A DNA stretch of 20,302 bases from JBGVMW01 sp045125095. GTDB lineage: Bacteria; Bacillota; Clostridia; Lachnospirales; Lachnospiraceae. The notes under the pieces were generated by a model. That model was not told the DNA's origin and made no database searches. It worked only from the letters and a program-made list of their open reading frames with translations. Shown here in pieces: positions 6,341 through 12,836 of the stretch. Every line of letters starts with the position of its first letter. Positions within the stretch are counted from its first letter, which is position 1. The stretch covers positions 1 through 20,302 of the forward strand of contig JBGVMW010000315.1 in assembly GCA_045125095.1 (NCBI GenBank), read 5' to 3'. A program made the position numbers and the translations under genes.

Positions 6341-7771
6341 ATGGCAAAGCAGTATGAAACTGTCATTGGACTTGAAGTCCATGTAGAATTAGCAACAAAA
6401 ACAAAGATTTTCTGTGCCTGCAGTACAGAATTCGGTGGTGCGCCAAATACACATACCTGTCCCGTTTGTACCGGTATGCCAGGTTCATTGCCAGTATTAA
6501 ATAAACAGGTGGTAGAATACGCAGTGGCAGTCGGTTTAGCAACAAACTGTTCCATCACCCAGTATTGTAAATTTGACCGTAAGAATTATTTTTACCCGGA
6601 TAACCCGCAGAACTACCAGATATCACAGTTATATCTTCCAATCTGCCGCAATGGTGGTGTAGAAATTGATACACCGGCAGGTAAAAAGGTGATTGGTATT
6701 CATGAGATCCATATGGAAGAAGATGCTGGTAAATTAGTGCATGATGAATGGGAAGACTGCTCTTTAGTAGACTTTAACCGTTCCGGTGTACCGCTGATCG
6801 AAATTGTATCAGAGCCGGATATGCGTTCTGCTGATGAAGTAATTGCTTACTTAGAGAAGCTTCGCACCATTATCCAGTATTTAGGTGCATCTGACTGTAA
6901 GTTAAACGAAGGTTCGATGCGTGCCGATGTCAACTTATCCGTAAGAGAAGTTGGTGCCACAGAATTTGGTACAAGAACAGAGATGAAGAACTTAAACTCT
7001 TTCAAGGCAATTGCAAGAGCCATTGAAGGAGAACGTGCTCGTCAGATCGAATTAATAGAAGAAGGAAAAGCAGTCGTTCAGGAGACAAGACGTTGGGATG
7101 ACAATAAGGAATATTCCTATGCAATGCGTTCCAAAGAGGATGCACAGGATTACCGTTATTTCCCAGAGCCTGACTTAGTACCAATTGTAATCAGTGATGA
7201 ATGGATTGCGGATATCCGTGCAAAACAGCCGGAACTTCGTACAGAAAAATTAGCTCGATACAAAGCAGAATTTGACATTCCGGAATATGATGCAGAGATT
7301 ATCACAAGTTCAAAGCATTTAGCAGATTTGTTTGAAGCAACGACTGCTATTTGCAATAAGCCAAAGAAAGTATCCAACTGGTTAATGGTGGAAACGATGC
7401 GTCTTATGAAAGAAAAAGAAATAGAAGCAGATGAATTAGATTTCTCACCGGAAAATCTTGCAAAATTAATTGAACTTGCCGATGCAGGAACCATTAACAG
7501 TACCGTGGCAAAGGAAGTATTTGAGAAGATTTTTGCAGAAGATATTGATCCGGAGAAATATGTGGAAGAAAATGGATTAAAATCTATGAACGATGAAGGT
7601 GCGCTTCGCAAAACAGTGGAAGAAGTGATTGCGGCAAACCCACAGTCCGTAGAAGATTACCACAATGGTAAGCAGAAAGCAATCGGTTTCCTCGTTGGAC
7701 AGACAATGAAGGCAACTCAGGGCAAAGCTGACCCGGGTATGGTAAATAAATTATTAAAAGAGTTATTGTAA
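6341..7771 (+). CDS. gatB: Asp/Glu-tRNA amidotransferase subunit B
   Basis: The product has 476 aa. I chose the ATG at 6341 rather than the upstream in-frame GTG at 6332, because the AGGAGG that overlaps the gatA stop is correctly spaced for it. The start YETVIGLEVHVEL is the conserved GatB opening. Cys25, Cys27, Cys40 and Cys43 (CAC and CPVC) form the usual zinc site. The DYRYFPEPDLVPI motif and LNSFKAIARAIEGE are the kinase-type core that phosphorylates Asp/Glu-tRNA. A C-terminal YqeY-like helical tail (about 330-476, ending MVNKLLKELL) contacts tRNA. It is the last gene of the unit, followed by a strong terminator. Confidence 0.97.
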   Translation: MAKQYETVIGLEVHVELATKTKIFCACSTEFGGAPNTHTCPVCTGMPGSLPVLNKQVVEYAVAVGLATNCSITQYCKFDRKNYFYPDNPQNYQISQLYLPICRNGGVEIDTPAGKKVIGIHEIHMEEDAGKLVHDEWEDCSLVDFNRSGVPLIEIVSEPDMRSADEVIAYLEKLRTIIQYLGASDCKLNEGSMRADVNLSVREVGATEFGTRTEMKNLNSFKAIARAIEGERARQIELIEEGKAVVQETRRWDDNKEYSYAMRSKEDAQDYRYFPEPDLVPIVISDEWIADIRAKQPELRTEKLARYKAEFDIPEYDAEIITSSKHLADLFEATTAICNKPKKVSNWLMVETMRLMKEKEIEADELDFSPENLAKLIELADAGTINSTVAKEVFEKIFAEDIDPEKYVEENGLKSMNDEGALRKTVEEVIAANPQSVEDYHNGKQKAIGFLVGQTMKATQGKADPGMVNKLLKELL

Positions 7772-7775
7772 TTGC

Positions 7776-7816
7776 AAAAGCCTTACGAATGCCTGTCATT
7801 TGTAAGGCTTTTGTAT
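7776..7816 (+). terminator. Terminator of gatCAB
   Basis: AAAAGCCTTAC (7776-7786) and GTAAGGCTTTT (7802-7812) are perfect 11-bp arms with a 15-nt loop, starting 5 bp after the gatB stop. Confidence 0.9.
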
Positions 7817-7846
7817 TCATACGGGTGCTATAAGACAAGTGAAAAT

Positions 7847-7942
7847 ATGCAAGGTGCAAGGGAAATCTATAGAAAAGGTCAGATGATGTTTGGGGGTGAT
7901 ATACAGCAGGAGTTTGCACAGAAAATGCAGGAATTTGTGTAA
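7847..7942 (+). other. Possible 31-codon ORF of unknown nature
   Basis: ATG to TAA encodes MQGAREIYRKGQMMFGGDIQ followed by 11 more residues. The frame is open upstream to about 7830. There is no visible ribosome binding site and it matches no family I know. It may be a C-terminal fragment of a lost gene or chance. The remainder of 7817-8006 shows nothing else I can support. Confidence 0.2.
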
Positions 7943-8006
7943 TAGCATCGATAATTTCTAATGTATTCTAATAGGTATTAGACTTAAAAATAGGAAAATA
8001 GTACTG

Positions 8007-8049
8007 TTGAAAAATGGATATGATTGTACTATTATAATAATACAATCAT
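8007..8049 (+). promoter_or_regulatory. sppA promoter with flanking dyad
   Basis: TTGAAA (8007-8012), a 17-bp spacer and TATTAT (8030-8035) form the promoter, with a predicted start near 8042. The perfect 9-bp dyad ATGATTGTA (8020-8028)/TACAATCAT (8041-8049) brackets the -10 and the start point, a typical position for a repressor operator. The repressor is not identifiable here. Confidence 0.6.
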
Positions 8050-8073
8050 GAAAAATAGAAAGGATAGGTAATT

Positions 8074-9075
8074 ATGAAAAACAAGCAAATTGTTGCATTT
8101 ATTGTTGCAGCAGCTGTATTTGTAGTAACAGGAGTATCGAGCGTAGCAATTAATACTTGGGCAAAGAAGACAACTGCTTCGTACATGTCTGTGTATGATA
8201 AAATGTTAGCCACAGGAGAAACAGAAACACCGGCAGAAGATTATGTGGCAGTAGTAGAAGTAGAAGGAACCATATACAGTGAGCCAACAACCTCTGCATG
8301 GGGGAGTACAGAGGGATATGACCATCCGTCTACTATGAAGTATATTGACCAGCTTATGGAGGATAAATATAATAAGGCAATTATGCTCTACATGAATACA
8401 CCAGGTGGTGAGGTGACTGCTTCAGATGATTTATATTTGAAGCTCATGGAATATAAAGAGAAAACAGGACGAAAAATTTACTGTTATTATGCAGACCAGT
8501 CCTGTTCAGGTGGATATTACATTTCTATGGCAGCGGATGAGATTTATGCAAATCGTAACTGCTGGACGGGTTCCATTGGTGTTATTGTGCAATTAACCAA
8601 TATGCAGGGATTATATGAAAAATTAGGTATTCAGGAAATCAATATTACCAGCGGTGCAAATAAAGCTATGGGTTCTGCTGGTGAAAACCTCACAGAAGAG
8701 CAGAGAGCTATTTTGCAGAGCCTGGTTGATGAAGCTTATGAACAGTTTGTATCTATTATTTCTGAAAGTAGAGAGATGGATATAAATACCGTAAAGAAAT
8801 TAGCAGATGGCCGTATTTATACAGCAAAGCAGGCATTGTCTTTAGATTTAATCGACGGCATAAGTACACAGGATGAGTATTTCGATAAAATTCGCCAGGA
8901 GCTTGGCTCGGATATTACGATTTATCAGCGTTCTGGTAAGGACACCTTTGGACTTGCGAATCTGTTTGCTTCCCTTCAGAGCTTGAGAAGTCGTTCTGAC
9001 GCAGAAGTAGTCGGCGATATGCTTGAGAAGGATAAAATGGGAGGTGTAATGTATTATGCAGATGGCTTACAATAA
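8074..9075 (+). CDS. sppA: Signal peptide peptidase SppA (S49 family)
   Basis: The product has 333 aa, the size of the short Firmicutes SppA. One N-terminal membrane helix (about 5-25) anchors an extracytoplasmic S49 protease domain. The Ser/Lys dyad is readable: Ser145 in CSGGYYISMAADEIYA and Lys197 in SGANKAMGS, close to Ser147/Lys199 that I recall for B. subtilis SppA. MNTPGGEV (107-114) forms the substrate strand, and TGSIGVI the next conserved segment. It degrades leftover signal peptides in the membrane, and in Bacillus it is linked to lantibiotic and envelope stress resistance. The last 20 bases overlap the next ORF, so the cluster is probably one operon. Confidence 0.93.
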   Translation: MKNKQIVAFIVAAAVFVVTGVSSVAINTWAKKTTASYMSVYDKMLATGETETPAEDYVAVVEVEGTIYSEPTTSAWGSTEGYDHPSTMKYIDQLMEDKYNKAIMLYMNTPGGEVTASDDLYLKLMEYKEKTGRKIYCYYADQSCSGGYYISMAADEIYANRNCWTGSIGVIVQLTNMQGLYEKLGIQEINITSGANKAMGSAGENLTEEQRAILQSLVDEAYEQFVSIISESREMDINTVKKLADGRIYTAKQALSLDLIDGISTQDEYFDKIRQELGSDITIYQRSGKDTFGLANLFASLQSLRSRSDAEVVGDMLEKDKMGGVMYYADGLQ

Positions 9076-9748
9076 GGAAACGCCGGTATATGCAGGATTT
9101 TTCATCAGACTGGCAGCCTTCCTTATTGACATGCTGTTGGTGAATGTGGTGCTTTGCGTGATTAAAGTTCCTGTATGGTTTTTGAAATTATCCATGGGTG
9201 ACAGTATTTTGTTTCAATCCATATTGTTTGAGTACAATGTGTTTGATATTTTATATTATGTGCTGACAGCCACATATTTTGTGCTTTCCACTTATTGTTG
9301 CGGAGCAACTTTGGGAAAATATCTGATGAAAATTAAAGTAGTCAGTGTAGATGGTGAACAATTGTCGTTCCTGACAGTGTTGATTCGTGAAACAGTAGGC
9401 AGATATTTATCAGCCATCATCATATACATTGGTTACATCGTTGCCGGATTGGATCATCGTAAGCAGGGACTTCATGACAGAATTTCAGACACATGTGTTG
9501 TGTATAAGATGATGTATCAGAAATCCAAGGGAACACCAGTCATGCAGAGTGGTGCATCTGTACAGCAAAGACCAGTAATGCAGAATGGAGCACCGGTACA
9601 GGAAAATCCAGCTGTTCAGGATGGTGAAAAGGTGGAGCAGAAAAAAACACCGGAAGTAGATGCGGTGGTAGAACTCGAGGCTGCATCAGAATCAGAAAAG
9701 ACAGTAGAACGGGATGGCGCGCTACAGGAAGAAAAAGTGTCAGAATAA
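9056..9748 (+). CDS. RDD-family membrane protein with repeat tail
   Basis: The product has 230 aa, starting inside sppA; GGAGG about 11 bp upstream fits the ATG at 9056 (a second ATG at 9062 is possible). RDD hallmarks are seen: FFIRLAAFLIDMLLVNVV with Arg and Asp in the first helix, ATLGKYLMKIKVVSVDGEQL between helices, and HRKQGLHDRISDTCVVY after the last. There are about three to four membrane helices within residues 15-135. After residue 155 comes a hydrophilic tail with three imperfect 12-residue repeats (PVMQSGASVQQR and two variants), then an acidic end. RDD proteins are proposed transporters or partners of membrane proteases. The overlap with sppA suggests a functional pair. Confidence 0.85.
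   Translation: MQMAYNKETPVYAGFFIRLAAFLIDMLLVNVVLCVIKVPVWFLKLSMGDSILFQSILFEYNVFDILYYVLTATYFVLSTYCCGATLGKYLMKIKVVSVDGEQLSFLTVLIRETVGRYLSAIIIYIGYIVAGLDHRKQGLHDRISDTCVVYKMMYQKSKGTPVMQSGASVQQRPVMQNGAPVQENPAVQDGEKVEQKKTPEVDAVVELEAASESEKTVERDGALQEEKVSE
9536..9643 (+). repeat. Three 36-bp coding repeats in the RDD tail
   Basis: Each unit encodes P-[VA]-[MV]-Q-x-G-x-x-V-[QE]-x-x. Copies one and two are closest at the DNA level (CCAGTCATGCAGAGTGGTGC vs CCAGTAATGCAGAATGGAGC); the third is more diverged. The tail is probably a variable, unstructured cytoplasmic extension. Confidence 0.75.
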
Positions 9749-9792
9749 ATTACGCCGAAACAAATAAGGAATACGAGAGTAGGAGGAGTACA

Positions 9793-10320
9793 ATGGAGGA
9801 TTCATTTAGAAAGTTAAGCCCAAAAGCAAAGAGTTGTATGAGGATAGCAGAGCTGATAGCCACCGTTATCTGGATTATCATTTCCATGGCCGGGTATATT
9901 CTACTGAAAAATGCAGTGGATGGTGTACCGGATTGGGTACTTCTGATTTTACTGGTTACATACGTGTTATGTATAATAGGTGTTATTGTTACACCAATTT
10001 TACGATATAAGCGATACCGTTATTGTATTAATGAAGAAAAAATTGATATTATAGAGGGATTTTGGTTTACTACCGAAGAAATTGCACCGATTGAACGTGT
10101 ACACCAGATAGAAGTTATGCAAGGTCCAATTGACCGGATATTTGGTTTAGGAAAAGTGGAAGCTACAACAGCCGGTGGTAGTGTGATCATCCGTTTTCTG
10201 GAAAAGGAATGTGCAGATAAGATAGCAAATGACCTTCAGGCAAGCATCAGGAAAACAGTCAGACGTCAGGAATTGGAAGAAGGAGGCAATTATGGAGAAG
10301 ATGAGATGTCACAAAAGTAG
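9793..10320 (+). CDS. Bacterial PH-domain (bPH2, YdbS-like) membrane protein
   Basis: The product has 175 aa, with AGGAGGAG before the ATG. Two membrane helices (about 18-38 and 47-68) are followed by a YRYCINEEKIDIIEGFW start of the bPH2 domain (about 70-155). The domain contains the family's IAPIERVHQIEVMQGPIDRIFGLG motif (..ip..RIQ.v....gpl.R.fGl..v) and ATTAGGSV. In Bacillus the YdbS-YdbT pair has been linked to resistance to membrane-active agents; the biochemical role is unknown. It overlaps the following YdbT-like gene by 29 bp, which matches the usual paired arrangement. Confidence 0.85.
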   Translation: MEDSFRKLSPKAKSCMRIAELIATVIWIIISMAGYILLKNAVDGVPDWVLLILLVTYVLCIIGVIVTPILRYKRYRYCINEEKIDIIEGFWFTTEEIAPIERVHQIEVMQGPIDRIFGLGKVEATTAGGSVIIRFLEKECADKIANDLQASIRKTVRRQELEEGGNYGEDEMSQK

Positions 10321-11770
10321 CATTGTCATTAAAAGTATTCATCAAATGTCTTTTTGGTTTCTGGCATTGATTTATGGTATCGTTTCTGCTATTGCAGAAG
10401 GTAGCGATGAACCGCTGATGGAGATTGATGATAAACCAGTAGCGTTACCTGTCATTATATTGATTTCCGTTGTTATTTTTATTGGAATTTTTGTCATACT
10501 GCTAATTTTTAATTACGTCAGATGGCGAAAGACTATTCTGTATATTGAGAATGAGAATTTTATTGAAGAAAAAAATTTCCTGATGAAACGGAAAAAGACG
10601 GTGAAGCTGTCAAGCATTGCCACAGTGAATTTACAGCAGAATTTATTTGAGCGAATCTTTCGTGTATATCATTTGAAATTCGATATTAATTCGTCAGCAA
10701 CTGCAAATGAAACGGATTTTGATTTGATATTTGATAAAGAGACTGCATTATGGTTGAAACGTACATTGTTACAGGAAACAGAGAGCGAAAGCATTCATGA
10801 GGAGCAAAGTGACGTGGAGGGTAAGCCGCAACTGGAAGAAACATCCATTTCATTTGGATTCTTTGAGGTAATCCGCCATAGTGTATTCTGTCTCTCTATG
10901 GGCTCCATCGTGCTGTTTGTGATTGGTTTGGTATTTACCGTGATGAGTGCCTTTTATGAAGTTTCGTTTGAAGATGATGGGAATATTGTAGTATCATTTC
11001 TGTTTATGGCAATACCGGCTGTGTGGGGGGTAATCAAACGTTTTGTGGATTATCAGGGATATACCTTTACAAAATGTGGAGATAACTACCATTTGCAATA
11101 CGGTTTATTGACGAAACGAGAGTACGATTTGAATTGCTCCAGAGCCAGTGCAGTTATCATTAAGGAACCGTTGATAGCAAGGATATTTGGCTATTGTTAT
11201 GGTGAAATTGTAAATGTAGGCTTAGGGGATGAAGCGAACACCGCAGAATCGCCGGTATTTTGTCTCTGTGTAAAAAAAGAGAAGATATACCAGTTATTAG
11301 GTGAGATTCTGCCGGATTATGAGCCTGATGCATCATTTAAGCCCATGTCCAGAAAATCACAATTCCTTATCAATCCGTTTCTGGTGTGCTTCTTTATTGG
11401 TCTGCCAATTGGATTAATAGTCGCAGGTGCACCAGTCTGGTTGTTTGTGATAACACCAGCGTATGTGGTTCTGGCATTGTTTCTTCGTTTTCTAACGATC
11501 CGAACAAGCGGTATGGGGATGCAGTCCGAGTATGTAACCATTGTAAATGGTGCCTTTGATAAGACAACCTACATTACGCAGTTTGGTAAAATTCAAAGAA
11601 TGCAGATAATGGATTCGATTGTTACGAAGCCGTTAGGGATTGCAAAAGGGAATGTGTGGATATTGGCTTCCCTGACAAAGAGTATAATTTCCCTTCCTTA
11701 TATGGAACGAGGATGGATTGAGAAGCTTTCCGATGAAATGTTAGCACATGAGAATCGACTGCGGTTATAA
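10292..11770 (+). CDS. Large bPH2 (YdbT-like) membrane protein
   Basis: The product has 492 aa when started at the ATG at 10292, which has AGGAGG 5 bp upstream; an in-frame start at 10229 lies deep within the previous gene and lacks such a site. The architecture is repeated blocks of two membrane helices plus a PH-like domain: helices at about 20-37 and 50-76 then domain 1 (KLSSIATVNLQQNLFERIFR), helices at about 208-260 then domain 2 (LNCSRASAVIIKEPLIARIF), helices at about 375-410 then domain 3 (FGKIQRMQIMDSIVTKPLGI). This three-domain layout is that of YdbT. It is expected to work with the preceding YdbS-like protein at the membrane. A terminator follows. Confidence 0.88.
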   Translation: MEKMRCHKSSIVIKSIHQMSFWFLALIYGIVSAIAEGSDEPLMEIDDKPVALPVIILISVVIFIGIFVILLIFNYVRWRKTILYIENENFIEEKNFLMKRKKTVKLSSIATVNLQQNLFERIFRVYHLKFDINSSATANETDFDLIFDKETALWLKRTLLQETESESIHEEQSDVEGKPQLEETSISFGFFEVIRHSVFCLSMGSIVLFVIGLVFTVMSAFYEVSFEDDGNIVVSFLFMAIPAVWGVIKRFVDYQGYTFTKCGDNYHLQYGLLTKREYDLNCSRASAVIIKEPLIARIFGYCYGEIVNVGLGDEANTAESPVFCLCVKKEKIYQLLGEILPDYEPDASFKPMSRKSQFLINPFLVCFFIGLPIGLIVAGAPVWLFVITPAYVVLALFLRFLTIRTSGMGMQSEYVTIVNGAFDKTTYITQFGKIQRMQIMDSIVTKPLGIAKGNVWILASLTKSIISLPYMERGWIEKLSDEMLAHENRLRL

Positions 11771-11792
11771 GTGTGTATTTTGAAGGAGATAG

Positions 11793-11838
11793 ATACCCAA
11801 TTTTTGGACGAATGAAGTTTGAAGATTGGGTATTTTTA
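11793..11838 (+). terminator. Terminator of the sppA-ydbT cluster
   Basis: ATACCCAAT (11793-11801) and ATTGGGTAT (11825-11833) are perfect arms, followed by TTTTT. Confidence 0.85.
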
Positions 11839-11865
11839 ATATTAGAAAAAAATACAAAGTTAGGG

Positions 11866-11894
11866 ATGACAAATTCTAATTAGTCTCATAGAAT
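11866..11894 (+). promoter_or_regulatory. Promoter of the riboswitch/ABC operon
   Basis: ATGACA (11866-11871), a 17-bp spacer and TAGAAT (11889-11894); both hexamers match consensus at 5 of 6 positions. The predicted start is near 11901, just upstream of the aptamer. Confidence 0.65.
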
Positions 11895-11911
11895 ACAAGG
11901 TGACAACAAAA

Positions 11912-12086
11912 CATTCCAATGAGGGAGTAGTGGCGCGAGAGCGTGGCAATGTCAACATAATGACTGTTACAGTCTGGCTTGTCTTAAATAACGAGACTCA
12001 TGTATTGCAGGATTGCTGTACATGGAGTCTATATCTTTCCGAGTACAGCAGTTCAGAATTATATGGATTGCAGTACTCGATTTTTT
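11912..12086 (+). promoter_or_regulatory. yybP-ykoY-type (Mn2+) riboswitch with expression platform
   Basis: P1 is ATGAG (11919-11923)/CTCAT (11997-12001). Inside it sit the conserved L1 sequence GGAGTAG (11924-11930), the L3-type segment GTCAACATAATGAC (11951-11964) and CGAGA just before the 3' P1 strand, in the same order as in manganese riboswitches. Downstream, GACTCATGTA (11995-12004) can instead pair TACATGGAGTC (12019-12029), and TGCTGTAC (12014-12021) can pair GTACAGCA (12043-12050), the 5' part of the terminator. Metal binding should hold P1, free TGCTGTAC and prevent termination: an ON switch. The family call is from motif recall, not a covariance search. Confidence 0.75.
12040..12086 (+). 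terminator. Riboswitch-controlled terminator
   Basis: CGAGTAC (12040-12046) and GTACTCG (12073-12079) form the stem, followed by A and TTTTTT (12081-12086). It lies 39 bp before the ABC ATPase start, so the operon must be read through it. Confidence 0.8.
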
Positions 12087-12125
12087 GTTGATCAATCATG
12101 AGTATTGAAGAAAGGTAAAAAAGTT

Positions 12126-12824
12126 ATGTTTTTAGAAATCAGCAAAATCAAAAAGCACTTCGGTGAGGGAGAAAACAGGGTAGAAGTATTAAAAGGGATT
12201 GATGTAGCCATTGAAAAAGGTGAATTCTGTGTGCTCCTTGGGCCGTCCGGTTCAGGTAAGTCAACACTGCTCAATATTATCGGAGGTATTGATAGTGCAG
12301 ATAGCGGTTACATTTCTATCAATGGAGAAAAGACGGCGGATATGAGTGAAAAGGCGCTGACCATGTATCGAAGAAAGCATCTGGGATATATTTTCCAGAT
12401 GTATAATCTGATTCCAAATCTTAACATCAAAGAAAATGTTGAGGTTGGAGCGTATCTGAGCAGCAATCCGTTGGACGTGGATGATTTGCTTCACACATTG
12501 GGACTGTACGAGCATCGTCATAAGCTCCCGAACCAGCTTTCCGGTGGACAGCAGCAGAGAACGGCAATTGGTCGTGCCATTGTAAAAAATCCGGACATTC
12601 TTCTTTGTGATGAACCAACAGGTGCTCTTGATTATAATACATCAAAAGAAATTTTAAAGCTTATTGAAGAAGTAAATAAAAAGTATGGCAACACCATTGT
12701 CATGGTAACCCATAATGATGCAATTAAACATATGGCAGACCGCGTAATCACACTGCGAGATGGAATGATAAGAAAAAATTATATCAATGAAACGAAGATT
12801 CCTGCGGCAGAGCTTGACTGGTAA
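12126..12824 (+). CDS. ABC transporter ATP-binding protein (MacB/LolD/FtsE type)
   Basis: The product has 232 aa from the ATG at 12126; a TTG-initiated extension to 12105 is less likely because AAAGG at about 12110 fits the ATG. Walker A GPSGSGKST (about 41-49), Q-loop FQMYNLIPN, signature LSGGQQQR, Walker B ILLCDEPTGALD and the H-loop VTHND are all intact. The closest group is the ATPases of FtsX-type exporters, which act as mechanical pumps on periplasmic or surface substrates. The permease follows after 12 bp. The operon is under the metal riboswitch. No sensor kinase or response regulator, common beside BceAB-type pumps, lies nearby. Confidence 0.93.
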   Translation: MFLEISKIKKHFGEGENRVEVLKGIDVAIEKGEFCVLLGPSGSGKSTLLNIIGGIDSADSGYISINGEKTADMSEKALTMYRRKHLGYIFQMYNLIPNLNIKENVEVGAYLSSNPLDVDDLLHTLGLYEHRHKLPNQLSGGQQQRTAIGRAIVKNPDILLCDEPTGALDYNTSKEILKLIEEVNKKYGNTIVMVTHNDAIKHMADRVITLRDGMIRKNYINETKIPAAELDW

Positions 12825-12836
12825 GGAGGGGAGAAC

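Noticed and set aside
7156..7611. Minus-strand frame opposite gatB
   Set aside because: Lies wholly within the conserved gatB coding region and has a Ser-rich shadow composition.
11900..12091. 63-codon frame in the riboswitch leader
   Set aside because: It overlaps the aptamer and terminator; the RNA structure explains this sequence better and no ribosome binding site is seen.
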